A stretch of 64,000 nt of DNA from Straminergon stramineum (lineage: Eukaryota; Streptophyta; Bryopsida; Hypnales; Calliergonaceae): positions 30,740,547 to 30,804,546 of the forward strand of contig OY987263.1 of the NCBI GenBank assembly GCA_963920665.1. The letters are read 5' to 3'. The notes under the pieces are model-generated. The model saw only the letters and a list, made by a program, of their open reading frames with translations. It had not been told where the DNA came from and did not search any database. Shown here in pieces: positions 25,469 to 37,906 of this stretch (its first letter is position 1; the number at the start of each line of letters is the position of its first letter). The translations under genes and the position numbers were made by a program.

Positions 25469-25561
25469 ATACCGTACAGAGAATGCGTAAAGCAAAGGAT
25501 TGGATGGAGAGCAAATCTTGCTAGAGGGACCATGAAAGATTTTGGCTATGTTCGAATTTAA
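25469..25561 (+). CDS. Possible orphan 3'-terminal exon, product unknown
   Basis: After a strong pyrimidine tract ending TTTTTTTCAG there are 31 codons, beginning IPYRECVKQRIGWRANL and ending GYVRI and TAA. The Arg/Gly-rich, codon-like composition stands out from the AT-rich neighbours. No preceding exon was identified, so it may be a transported gene fragment or chance. Confidence 0.25.
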   Translation: MPYRECVKQRIGWRANLARGTMKDFGYVRI

Positions 25562-28500
25562 TAATATTGCTCAAAAAATGAATGAAATCAATTTAAAAAG
25601 GAATCTCAATCTCTCCATCACCATGAATCCATCAGTGTTATTTTTTGGCAATCTATTGCTGAAAGCTGACCTCATTCAGGTCTTTGTGACATGTGTATAG
25701 GAAATTTGGGTTTATTTATAACTGTATTTCTTGAAATCCATCCAACTGAGGGCTAGAAATTTGTCAAACCTTTCCTGTTATACTGGACTACTAAACATAA
25801 ACAACAAAAATATGGTTAAAAGTATGATGTAAGATTAAAAAAACTTTGTCTTACCAAGCATTGCCACATGAGTGACATGGCTCAAGGCTGAAAATTTCAA
25901 GTAAACCTACCTACAGCATGCAAACCACCCATAGTTGACACTTATGGAATGACCCATTACAATGTTGCATCAACCCATGATAGACTTTTTTCAATAAATG
26001 AGATTTGGACTCCATTAGGTTGACTTAGTAGTCACAATCAATGTCTTGGATGATGGTGATGGAGTGATTAGCAATAGGAACTTCCACCTTTGGAATGTAC
26101 ATTCAATATAACTTAGGAAGTGATTTTTTTAGACCTTCTTATTGGAGTCATGATAGAAAATATTGTAGCTACTTTAAGTGAGAAAAATGACCATTATGGA
26201 TGCACTTTTTTTTTTTTGTTGGTTTTGGAGTAGTCCAAAGACTCTTTTGAACCAATTTGATAACACACTTCAAAAATTCATAACAAATTCTTACTTTGTT
26301 CAAAAAATAAAATTTCAATTACTCTCCGTATTTCTCACATTTTTCTTTACATGGGAAAAAAATTTAAAGAAATTTCAACAATGCCAACAGGGCAAAACCA
26401 GTCATTCTGCCTGTCACGTTATGTTTTTGACTCATTCACTTGTCTGGAACATAGGAGTAAGGGAGGGAAGTAGCTAAAACAGACTAGAAAAGAAAAAGTA
26501 AGAATATCCTTTCTTCCAGTGAATATATCACAATAACTTAGTCTTCAATGGAATTTGTCCATTTCTTTCACAAAAAAAAAATTAAAAAAAATTAAAATTA
26601 AAATCACAATAGTCGGTATTTGGGAGTTATGGCAGTGGCCCACCCGCCCAGTCAATAGAAAAAGAATTAGTACTCATCTTCTGTTCCATTTCATGGCGGG
26701 CCATTTAGAGAGTCTGCTGGACTTGCCCTCTTGAGAACCTACCCTGAATCCTGTGGAAACTTCCGGTATACTTTTCTACCAAATCATGAATTTGTTGTGC
26801 ATTACTAGTATTGAATTTTGTTGCCCAAGTAGCCCCAAAGAGTCACTACAATCCCCAAATCAACATCTAGAGTATCCCTAATGGTTATATTGTTCACCTA
26901 AAATGATTATAGTACAATAAAAAAAATTGCCATTATATAGAGCATCTTCATTAAAATAATATTTTATAATATTGGTTTTAAATTTGAACGGCATTGGGTT
27001 GTAAAGGATTGAGTAGCATTTTTTGGAAACAAAATATTTTCATTCATCTGTTTACAAATGGAATTTTCAATTTTTTTTCTTTGAAATGTTCACACAACAT
27101 GGGGACAAGGAGTAGTTTTAAGGCCCAACAATTTTTTGTACTTTATGACTATATTGTTAAAAAATTATTGTATGACATGTTGTTTATCAAAGAGTTTGGG
27201 CGATGCATGCAACTTTAAAAATTACTTTCTTAAGAAATAAAAATTTGAAATTGGTATTCTCTCTATATATGGAAAGCTTTGAATAATTTCATTTTGATTA
27301 AGGAGATGAAAGTTACAAGGAGTTTTAGTTTGGAAGTAATTATGGAATTTCTACTCTAAAATGAACTTTGAAGTCCTTTATTACAACATTACAACCATTG
27401 GGACTAACATTTTTCAATTCCATAACTAAATTCATAATAATTTAGTATTTAAAACCATTCTCTACTTTTTTTCTACTTACTATATTTTTCAAGCGTGAAT
27501 ATGGAAAAATTGTTGAAATTTTTATAAGTATTCTTAATTGATTTCTTCAACATATTATGGAGAGTTGCAAGTTGTAGGATCTACACATTTTTGGATAAGA
27601 AGTTTGAAAGTTGAAATTTGACCATTTGGGAAACATAAAATCATTAAAAATATTATAAATCACTATAATTATAACTTATCTTTAAGGAAAAGTGTATTAT
27701 TGTGAAATTCACAAATGTTTAATCTACAATTAATTACAGAAGAGATTTTGAACTTTTGCTTTTGCTTTTTTTAATAAATATTGTTAAGTGAAACAACATA
27801 TCCAACCATATGAATGATCTCCATGAATTCTAATTTGCAAATTTTATTTGCAAGTCGTTACAAAAATATTCTTAAAAATTGAACATTAATTGTAATACAT
27901 ATTTTTCATTCTTGAAAAATTTGACTGATTGTTTTTTTCAACCTTACAACACCAAGGTAGACAAAATTAAAGTATCCAATGAATGACTTTGTAGTTCCTA
28001 TTGTACCAAAAATGCAATTGTTCATCTAATAATTCAATCATTGTTTCATTGACTACCTTTGTGAGGTATCTCCCTTTCAAAATTAAAATATTAACCCTTA
28101 TAATTCTCATAAATACATATCTATTCACATAATTTTTAATGTGTATCACTATTTTATATTTTCATAATGTTATATTTGACCACATATATCTTATTCTAAT
28201 TTAATACCTTTTATACAATCAATGTGTTTTTATCATGAAGGGGCTCACAAACTGTGTACTTCACAAGTTTAGGAATGTAACTATCCATCCCTTGTTTTCC
28301 TTCAAGATTCTCCAAGTTTTCACATTTAGATACAAACCTAAACAAACTGTAGACATGTATTTCCATACATATCATGCATTTGAAAGGACTTTATATAATG
28401 TTTATCCATATAGTTTCAACAATTCTTTAAATACAAGAGTGACTAGTAGAAGGCGGAGATATAGATCTAAAAATTTTGAGGCAATAATAAATTATGACTT

Positions 28501-29330
28501 GACAATAATTTTAACATATATATAGAGAGAGATATAAATACACATTTCTTTCTCTATCCATCAAGACACAAATAATACAACACCCTTGCCAAAATAACAT
28601 AAAGCATCGAGTAATCAAGTTTGTCATATCAATCAAAAATAGTCTAAAATTGTTTCTTCATCAACATTGAATGTACCTCATTCATGTCATCTAGCTCATG
28701 AGGTAAGCTTTTGAAAACATTTATCATCCACCCACTCGATGCCATTTCTCTTTTCACATGAAGGGGGCATTATTTAATCCCAAGGGAATACAACTCATGC
28801 CCTCCATGACAGGAGCTTGAGATTGAAATAAGCCTTTTGGGTACCTTGTGAATCATTGGTTGAAAAAACCCCAAGAGCCTTACTTCAAGGTCAAACTACG
28901 AAGCTATTGTGCAAAACCTCCCTTTTTCACACAAACTTCCAAAGATGAACATCTTCACTTCAATTTATCCTACATATAAGGATTCTTTGTCATCCATCAA
29001 ACACTTAATGTCTATGGCATCGTTCTAGGATTAATGTCTCATGTTTGAAGATTGTTTTATCACAACTACTTTTAATCCAACTTTCTTTTCTTTTCTTTTT
29101 TAACAAATGAAAAGAAATTTCATTTTTTTAAATCAACTTTCATCAGTGACTGCCAGATGTGGCCTTGCAAGAGGTTGAATCACAAGCATGTAACAAATTT
29201 AAATTTTGAAGGAGGTTGAGAAGCCAGCATGGAAATATCCAAAGGAAAAGTCATATCTTAAATCCACGGTCAAAATTAGCAGCTCAACTTATGAAGAGAT
29301 ATTATTATATTACAAGGCCCAGTTAACTTA
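25562..29330. other. AT-rich gene-poor stretch
   Basis: No intact gene is visible. The piece 27220-27480 resembles 31740-32040 in inverted orientation. A run at about 28790 (minus strand) reads IPLGLNNAPF, like the reverse-transcriptase MPFGLxNAP motif, but nothing else of a retroelement could be followed. Confidence 0.45.
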
Positions 29331-29710
29331 TTAGTCAGTCATCCAGAACTGAGCCAGCAAGGACGGCAAGGCTGACCTTTTACAGGGGCACCCGTGGAGA
29401 TCTCCCTGAATCGCTACAGTAAATAGCTACAGTACAGTAGAGTATGCTGCGGCCCCCCCTTCCTTTTCTGAAATCTCAAGCCACTACAGTACTGCAGGCC
29501 CCCGGGCGCATGCCGTCTCTTTCTTGGAGCCCTGTACTTTTGTTCAACTGGATAATAAAGCCATACAGGACAGTACCGGTAATTCGTGCCATGTTGGCAC
29601 TCCCTCCGCCCCGTCAGATGAGAAGCTCCTCCCAAAGCCGTTCTCCCGGGAGTCTCGGCCCCCACCCCCCTTTGTCTGATTCTCTTGTCTTCTTGTGCTG
29701 ACCCACCTGA
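29331..29710. other. GC-rich island in AT-rich DNA, function unknown
   Basis: The stretch is conspicuously G+C-rich, with GGCCCCCCC and CCCCCACCCCCC runs and repeated CTACAGTA words at 29414-29440. Open frames exist on both strands, but both look like by-products of base composition (Pro/Arg/Ser-rich) with no domain. It may be an imported fragment, an old exon or a repeat. Confidence 0.35.
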
Positions 29711-31500
29711 ATACAAACTCTACAACTTTTTTGTGTGAAAATTACAAATATTCAACCTGTAATTTTATTTTTTTAGAAAGTATTACTCCGTACTATATTA
29801 GAGCTAATTGTAAAGTGTGCAATGTGGAACTAGGAGCCAGAGTTTGAGAAAAATATAGGACAAAACTCCTGGGAACACCAAAATTCAAGTCTGGTGGAGT
29901 TTGGTGTTATGTTGTATTTCTTTTGTGACTATTCTTAGTAAAACCTTCATTTGACACCATTGTAACAATTGGGGATGATCTTTATGATTAATTCTATTGT
30001 AACGACCTAATTCCTTGATCCCTGAATACCGAAGGTTAGTTTTTTTGTTAAGAAAAAATTGAAAACATTTGAGAGCAAATTTTCTAAACATTTTTTTTTT
30101 TTTGCATATCCAAGCATAGGATCCTATGCTAGGCTTGTATGAAAATATGTGGAAGAAATTTCAAAAACTTTGACTAAGTAGATTGCAAGATATTTGCATT
30201 TAAAGTGAAGAAAATAAATTTTTTTTGTGCACCTTGCTACATTAGATTATAAGGCTTTGAATCCTCTTAATTGAAAATTTATTGGCTCTGAATTTTGAAT
30301 GTAATTTTTTTACTATAAAATACTCAAATTGAGACCGGAATGAAAAAAATTTCAAAATCAACTTAATTTTTGTCTTTCAAAGAATTGTTAATGGAAGTAC
30401 TAGGTATAGAATTGTAGGAAAAAATAAATCAATAATAGTTTTGAGTAGACTTGAAGCACACTAATATTAATGGTAACAATGTTTTAATGAGAAAACTAAA
30501 CCTTGTGAGAAACATTTATTCTTGAAAATTGTAAGAAATGGAGTAGAAAACAGATCTAGTACGTTACTTTCCCAAGAAGATGCTATGACTACCCACATAA
30601 CAAGATGCTACATATCTTTCACATCAATAATCTATATGAAATGAATCATTCTATACATACATATAGAGAGAGAGAGAGAGGCATAGTCTATAAGAAATAT
30701 ATTTTAAAATTTTATTTCAAATTTTGTGAATATTTTTGTTGCATGGGCTAGACTACTTTGATTTGGTGTTTTGTTTCTAGCTTAGGGAGATTGAGGCAAT
30801 GGAAATTTTCCCCTCACCCAAATGTGGGAATTTGGAAAGAGTGGTGACCATAATTTTTTGAAGAATAAAAATCAAGTTTTTCTTTAGGATTTTTTATCTC
30901 AAATTCTCAACTCAATTCTTCCGGATAATTTTTTTTTTAAATTTAAAATTCATAGAGCAAAAATTTTGAGTTAAAGAAGATTCAAAGTTTTATAATCTAG
31001 TCTAGTAAGGTGAAAAAAAACTCATTTTCTTCGCCATAAATTTTGTAATCCACTTAGTCAAATCTTTCTAAAATTTTATTCCATATAGTTTTGTATAAGT
31101 CTAGTGGAAGATCTTGTAGTTGGATGTGCAAAAAATGAAAAGGTTGGGAAATTTTGCGCCTAACATTGGAAATGGTAGTTTGGAGTGTTTTTGACCAAAT
31201 AAATTTGGCCTTGGGACTTTAGAGTTAAACATGCCAGTGTATTTCTTCTCATATTTCTTTCCAAAACTAAATATAGGTTGAATATTTGTAATTTTTGCAC
31301 CAGAATGTCGAATTATTTATAACATTGCATAATAAATTTTCAAACCATATCATTTTCAACTATAAATTTAAGCTTTTAGTAGTAGTGCAGTGAATAGTGG
31401 AGCCCTAGTTATTTTTTCTAATTTTTTTTGAAGGGAGACTAATTTTGTATTCTCACTAATAGTATAAATTTATGCGACTTTCATTGGTTAAATACACCCA
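29711..31500. other. AT-rich stretch with an AG microsatellite
   Basis: No gene was recognised. A short (GA)n tract lies at 30664-30680. GACTTTAGAGTTAA at 31215-31228 resembles a right end of the TTAACCCC family. Confidence 0.4.
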
Positions 31501-31739
31501 TAGTAGTAGAATCAATGTAAGTATGAGGTGAATGAATGCTAAGCAATGTTTTCTATGCATTTTTCAACCAATGACTTTCGATATGTCTAATTTTGACAAA
31601 AATAAGACGTAAGTTAGATCCATTGCAAAATCTCCATGCTTGTCTAGGAAGGTCAATGTTGAACATTTGACAAGAAGAAGCAATCAAAATCCTATATACC
31701 TTATTACATACCAATGTGGAGGCCATCGTGTATTAATTC

Positions 31740-32275
31740 AAAAGTAGAAAGAATTAGAGAATTATTCTAAATACTAAATTGTTAAGAATTTAGTTATGGA
31801 ATTGAAAAATATCAATCCCAATGGTTATAATGTTATAATAAACAATCTACATCCTATGATTTTATTTTATTCCAAAAATATAAAAAATTGAGTTTATTTT
31901 AGAATAGTGAATCTATAACTACCTACAAACTAAAACTCCTCATAATTTTCATCTCATTCATCAAAATGGAATGATTCAAAGCTTTCCACATAAATATAAA
32001 TATAAAAAATCCATTTCAAATTTTTCTTTAAAAAAATGATTTTATAAATTTTTTTTGAACTACCTGGATTGCATACCAAACAATGAAAATCACTACTTAT
32101 GCAATAACTTTTTTAACTACATAGTCAAAATTTATGATAATTTTTGCACTTTTAAAGCTAATCCTTAGGTACATGTTGTGCGAAAAATTTAAAGAAAAAA
32201 AAAAATCATTCATCATGAGTTGCCCCAAATCACTATATTGCCAAAAAAAATGCCATTTGGTCCTTAAGGGGTTAA
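31740..32275. repeat. Right part of a TTAACCCC-family element (D)
   Basis: The stretch ends in CCTTAAGGGGTTAA at 32275. It resembles the right half of element C, sharing CAATCCCAATGG..AATGTT..TAAACAAT order, and the inverted piece at 27220-27480. The left end could not be placed. Confidence 0.45.
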
Positions 32276-33523
32276 CAAAGGTTAAATATTTATATTATTG
32301 GAATCAATAAAGAACGTTGCATGTACTCATGGCAACCTAAATAAAATTAGCAATAAGGAAGTCATTATATGACCTACTCAAAACAACCTTAAAAAAACAT
32401 AACATTCAAAGTGAACAATCATTTCAAGATGGAGGTAGTAGCAATTTGGAAGAATTTATCAAGAGCAAAAATAAACAATCTACCTCCAAGACTAGACCAC
32501 TCTAGATTCTTAGCCATAACCAAGTTTTCTTATAGCACAACTCTAGTCAACATAAGATAAGAGACCCGATTTGCACCATGTAACTATTTGCACCACTTCA
32601 TGGCCTCTATGTATCAATGGAAAATATTTGAAAGTTTAGAATGTGCACTATTGAGACAAAGTTGCACAACTAGGGTGGCAATTGAATTGTGGCACAAAAA
32701 GGGTCTCCTACCTTATGTCCATTCAAACTTTCATCTAATAGTACAAACTTCGTGCTTCATGCAGCATAAACCACATGCACTTACACGTGAGCCCAATATC
32801 TAGAACCTGGTCGCGGATGCTATGCAACTTGTTGTCTACATTCACAAACCTAGCAGCATTTTGTATAGGCCCAACATCTAACAAATCCACCTTTACACAT
32901 TTCCCTACATTTGTATGCAAATGCATATAAATATAATTGTATACCTAACTTACATTCATCATAACATAGAACTGAAAAGTCCTCATAAAAGCAAAGCAAC
33001 CATTGACAATTCACTAACACACGCTTTGATCATACCTATACAAAATAGTGAAATTAGGTTGCCCCACACTAATTTCTCGACATTTGACATTATTTAAATA
33101 TTTTCAGTTATTGTACAAGAATGCACTATTTTTGAATTAGATATTGTTGTAGTTGGGACTTATGAACCTCCATGTGTTCAAATGAAAATATGTTTAGAAA
33201 TATTTGTTGACTTAGATGGCTTGTAAAGTCACTTTCTTGTTGCAAGGCAACCTAATTGCGAAGGCAACCTAATTTCACTATTTTGTGTAAGTTACTTTGT
33301 TCTTTTCCAAAAACAACCAGCGCTGACCAGTGACCACAGAAAGCACCCCTTACAAATTTTCTGCATGGTAGATTACGACCTGTCCTGGAACAAATTGTCA
33401 ACATAACTGGAACTTCAGCAGTCTCAAAGGCCCCAGGGCGTCAGAGCTCTGACCTTGACATCGACCATTTCACGTCACCCTTCAACAACATCCACAGCAC
33501 AAGGAGAAGTCAGTCTTAGATAT
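32276..33523. other. Spacer, no gene recognised
   Basis: This is AT-rich DNA passing into a more mixed composition at 33300-33520. No splice-compatible coding chain was found. Confidence 0.4.
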
Positions 33524-34168
33524 GGTAGATGGTGGTAATTCTGTGCGTGTTCTAACGATTGCCCTATAGGTAGAACAAAAAGTGTTCTTCTGACATTGTT
33601 AAAACAGTGCCTCTGATGATGTCTTTGATAAGTGAACGTGATTTGAAATGCTGTTGGACACTTTTGGAGTTGAGAATGGTGAAATTTTAAACCATACTTA
33701 GAGAATTTATAAATGCAATCATAGAGTTAATGAGGCTCTTATAATATTTTCATTTTAAGTTTATGAGTTGTCAAAGCCTGATCAACAAACCATTAGATCT
33801 AATTTTATAATCTAATTTTTGAAAGTTGGCATGTGTTCCACGTTTTGTATCCTCCCACGACCATACATGAACCAAAGGGAGGCCACCTAAAATTAAGGCA
33901 CTCACATTTGGTAGGTCTAATTGCACCATTCAATGACAGATGCTTCACTTATATTGATGTCCTCTACGAACATAAATAGCACCCTATGGCAATTGCATTT
34001 AAAAAATCATATTTAATTTAGCACACTAGCAAAAATTATGAAAAAGATTGCTTCTAAATTCATTTTCTCTTTTCTTACTCTTTAAAATTCATCTAAATTG
34101 TTCAGACCACAATTTTGGACTGTGGAAGCAAAAACTCTCTTAAATGAGCAGTTTCTACACCATCTACC
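33524..34168 (-). mobile_element. 645-bp MITE, copy 2 (inverted)
   Basis: On the plus strand it starts GGTAGATGGTGG and ends CACCATCTACC. Read on the minus strand it follows copy 1 at 24671-25315 from end to end, with scattered substitutions and no net length change. The two copies frame an 8.2 kb interval, but nothing suggests that the interval moves as a unit. Confidence 0.85.
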
Positions 34169-34329
34169 TTAGTAAGCGTGTCAATAAGAGGAGTGAGCTA
34201 AGTTATTTGATCCCCACTCATCCACATGAAGTGACCCTTCCATACTCTTAAATACTGCCTGATGCAAAGGAGAAAAAGGGTTCGTGAATTGGGGTCATTT
34301 GAACTGAAGCCATTTGCTGCGACCCACTT

Positions 34330-35870
34330 TTTTGTACACGTGCTTACCTTAAACTGGACTCTCTTTTGGCGACTCTCCAAATATCCGATCACCTACAAAA
34401 CAGAGCTTTGATTGACCTGTGTCTGCAGTGCAAACTGCCAAGTATCTTGTCTTGACCCATACAGACCAGACGATCCAACCATGCCCACAGGCAAATGCAA
34501 ACCTCAAAACATGAACTAGACTGCGTACTAGATATAACTTAAACTCCTTGCAGGTGAACAACATCATCAGCCGAACCTTTCCGCAGGATAACAGAGATCA
34601 CCTGAGGGGAGCATTGCATGTACGGTGAACTCCAGTCGTTTGTCCTATTAGTGCGAGTGACTCATTTACCAGTCACGTTATTTGTAAAGAAATTAAATTA
34701 GCTTATTCTGAATTATTACTCTATTGCACCAATTTCCTCAAATACAAAATTTTTATACTAATATTAATTATGTACCCTTACTAATAATACAATTCAGTGT
34801 AGGGAAGGGTACAGTACCTTGCCCTCAAAATTATCAAGAGCGAAGAGTACAGTACTCTTTGAATGGGAATGGGGTTGCCTTTCAGCAATCCATAACCTCC
34901 CACTTTGAAATTGCATAAGAAACTCATATGCAGTGATGCAAATACTAAAAAGATTTTGCTCTTATAGCCTCTCGACAGCTCGATACATGCCCCAAAAAAT
35001 CACGCTCCTGCATGTGTTAATGTATAAAGTGACGCAAAGAGCACTTTCTATCTTACAGACGAAATAGACTTACCAACATGTGAACCAACTGTGTCTAACC
35101 TTAGATCTCACTTTCTACCTGGATAGAGTGGGCAGCTCTGATTTTCAAATTCAATAAAAATTCGGGAGATACTTTGCAAAGATGAAGTGCAAAGATGGAA
35201 TGCAAATTTCTGCCGCTGCAACAAAGGATAACAGATGAAGGACAGCACATTGGCAAGTTGTGGGGAGAGAAGTTGATTGCTAGCATTAGAAAAATTCAAT
35301 AGCCATTTGGCCGTAAGACTCTTAGTTCCATGTGTTTACAATAGCACAATCCTGGAGAACTATAGTTTCGCATGATGACAAATGTACTTCGTGAACGAAA
35401 ATACCTGGCTTGCGTAGATTTTGAATCTTGAAAAGTGTGGAAGTTCAACTACATTAAACTGAAATTTTGGAATTCAGTGATCAAATCTACAAAATTTTCT
35501 TCTAATTGACATGGTCTATTGATAGCTTACATACTGTATACTCTCCTCAAGTCCTCGCCATTGCCGATCTTGTAGATGCTCGTCCTTCGTGCTCATCCTT
35601 TGCACTACTCCAACGACCCCCAAATCTGACTGCAGCATCACAAACGGCGTACACCCTCTCAAAATGAAGAAAGGTTCACCAACCATGGTTGCATGCGAAC
35701 CCAAACTAGTGCTTGAGCAATTCACCTTTGACTGCGTGTCATCGTCATGCTTTTGGAGAGAACAGACACTAATATGTGGTTCAATGGTAATGACTTTCAT
35801 TTGAAATTCAATATGCCTCGAAGATATAAAGAATAGGCCTGGAAAGAGCCTCAACGCAAGTGGGGAGAAG
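34330..35870 (-). CDS. Unidentified multi-exon gene (approximate limits)
   Basis: Several minus-strand pieces look like exons. One contains MKVITIEPHISVCSLQK, ATMVGEPFFILRGCTPF and GVVGVVQRMSTKDEHL (about 35800-35530, donor GTAAGC). A short one lies near 35425-35400 (IQNLRKP, donor GTATTT). Another runs from about 35290 to 35120 (after CTAATGCTAG, donor GTAGAA). The last follows TTTTGTAG near 34390 and codes VIGYLESRQKRVQFK before GTAAGC. The frame joins between them are not certain and the product is not recognised. The gene would lie directly downstream of SRP14 on the same strand. Confidence 0.35.
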
Positions 35871-35994
35871 GATATTCACAGGCCAAAGAGTTTCAGGCTT
35901 CAAATCCATTTCGAACAATAAAAGAAACGACCTACAAGACTACAGCTATACAAATGGCGCCTAGGATTTAGGTTTTCTACAAGCTCTAGTGTAA

Positions 35995-37564
35995 TTAGGA
36001 AACTAGGGTTTGGGCAGCAGTAAATCTTTTCTCTTTCTTGTCGTTCTTTTCTTTCTTCTTCAAAGAGTCCATATGCGCCTTCAAAACTGTCGCATATGAG
36101 GTTTGAAATCTCAAGTGATTCTTGGCTGTGAGCTGCAAACAGTCAAACCAACAAACCACTCTATTAATGACAAGTTGCATACATCAGAGAATGAAAAAAG
36201 CACAGAATTGTTGCGATACTCAAGCAGGTCGTTCGAAGACGACAGCAGATTCAAAACAGGAGAACTTACAGAGCAGCTAATTTATTGCTTGCCATCCGTA
36301 GCATGCAGTAGACATCGTAATTCTGATGGTTCGAGAATCTGAATAGGTGCTTCCCCAACTATCTTCTTCGTCTTCTGGCGCTGAAGAGTTGCTGTACAGT
36401 TACACAATCATGAGCAAGAAATAGTTTGTACCCGAAAACATCTCAGATCTTCAAGGAAAACCACATTATTCTCCGCTGTAGTGACAGCATTTTCAAGCAT
36501 GAAGAAATACTCTGAAACAGGGGAAAAAGTAATGAAGAAGACCAGTTGTGTAGACCCGTCATTCAATAGGGTAGCAAAGCATGAACTTGGAGGAAGAGAA
36601 CCTATAGAGTGCAAATATAGAATATAGAACCTATAGAATATATTTCTTCCTCCGGGTTCAGCACAAACTAGCCCTGAAACGAGCTCTTTGATATCCAAAA
36701 AACTCTTCAGAGCTATCAAGTTACAAGAGCAAGTGTTTGGCGGTTCTGAAGTGACGGGTAACACGCCTATTCATGCAAAAACAAGAGGCCCTTTCGAAAA
36801 GAACATAAAATTCTGAGCTCCTTCGATTAGGTCAAACAGTGTTCTTGAAGATTATAAGAGTTGTTGAGTTAAAAGGGCAGAGTGCGCATACATCGCTTAA
36901 GAGTCACTCATATCGTACCCGAATTCTTCGACTGCTCGTACATTTTGGTTAGCGCACTCAAGAACGGATCCAATTCCAAAAGAGCCTGCCAAGTCAGGAT
37001 CGTCAACAACTCTTAAAATCCGTACAGCATGTCAGTTTGCCAAAGAATTGTTAACGCTCCATGCATTGCAGGGTCACCGAAAACGAAATCTTTCATCTTA
37101 TTCCATTTTACGAATTGCACTTTAGGCTGCATTTATTCTGATTCTGTTATTAAAGACTCAGTTCATACAGTAAGCTCGAAGTACACAAATCAATATGAAT
37201 AGAACAGGAGACACGGCACTTTAAAAATGAAATTCACTCGTGTAGAAAACTTGATTCTGGTTTTAAAGGCTCGTTCTTAAGCCGTAAGTACACGTACAAA
37301 AATCGAGTCAAATTATTACTAAACTCGTAATCGGAGAACAGACTAAAAGGGGGTTACAGTAATCCGTTTTCCGATTACCGTACCCTATTCTAATGTCGGA
37401 TTCTTCAGGCACAAAGAAACCCTAAAACTAAGACAACATCACTTCAACGAATGCACCCACCCACCCACCCCATATGGAGAACTGAACACATAGAAATTTG
37501 CGAATGTAATTCATTCATATTCACGAGAAATGCAAGTATAGAAGACAAGTAAACCACTAACCAT
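35995..37564 (-). pseudogene. SRP14: SRP14-like gene with one in-frame stop
   Basis: SRP14 pairs with SRP9 on the Alu domain of signal recognition particle RNA and slows translation while ribosomes are brought to the ER. Minus-strand exons are 37564-37562 (ATG only), 36985-36919, 36391-36270 and 36132-35995, all with GT..AG borders and matching phases. The product would be 109 codons. It starts MALLELDPFLSALTKMYEQS, includes ELRCLLHATDGK and ends with LRFQTSYATVLKAHMDSLKK and a Lys-rich tail, as in plant SRP14. Codon 60 is TAA (36284-36282), exactly where relatives have Lys/Thr in ATDGKKTIST. The usual SVWVTLKR strand is also about four residues short. Introns and phase are kept, so this is not a processed copy. 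It may be a recent pseudogene, a sequence error or an unseen splice variant. Confidence 0.8.
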
Positions 37565-37867
37565 GATCGTCCCTTTGTTGATGGAGCCTGATCACCTAAG
37601 TTCGCTGGAAATTCAAAACCCTAAAAGAGCTCATGTCTGTGAAAACAGGAATGACAGCTTGCGCTATCAATGACCAATCCTTTCCATTTGCTTATATTAT
37701 AATAATTGTACAAGTACTTTTAACTATTTTAAGTTTAAAACCAAAGCAGGATTAGAGAAGAAACTTCCAACAAGAATAATTGTGGGTTAAAGACAATCCA
37801 GCTGTAAGTTAAGTATGTGGAAGCTTGGGAGGGGATTGGGGGGAAAAGGCGAGACTCTGATGTCTAG

Positions 37868-37906
37868 CTAGGGTTTCAAGCTAGGGTTTTAGGGTTTAGG
37901 GTTTCA
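37868..37906 (-). promoter_or_regulatory. Telo-box cluster upstream of SRP14
   Basis: TAGGGTTT-like words repeat here (CTAGGGTTTCAAG, CTAGGGTTTTAGGGTTTAGG), which on the minus strand read AAACCCTA. Such telo-boxes are common in promoters of plant translation-machinery genes. The cluster lies about 300 bases upstream of the SRP14 ATG on its own strand. Control of SRP14 by it is inferred. Confidence 0.55.

Noticed and set aside
28640..28960. Possible Ty3/gypsy reverse transcriptase piece (IPLGLNNAPF on the minus strand)
   Set aside because: Only one motif is visible. No YxDD box, primer site, LTR or flanking RT blocks could be followed.
29414..29716. Pair of open frames on opposite strands (85 and 100 codons)
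   Set aside because: Both come from the GC-rich composition. Neither has a good start context or a known motif.
24671..34168. One large 9.5 kb transposon bounded by the 645-bp inverted copies
   Set aside because: Each 645-bp unit has its own inverted ends and no transposase lies between them. Two independent MITE insertions are simpler.
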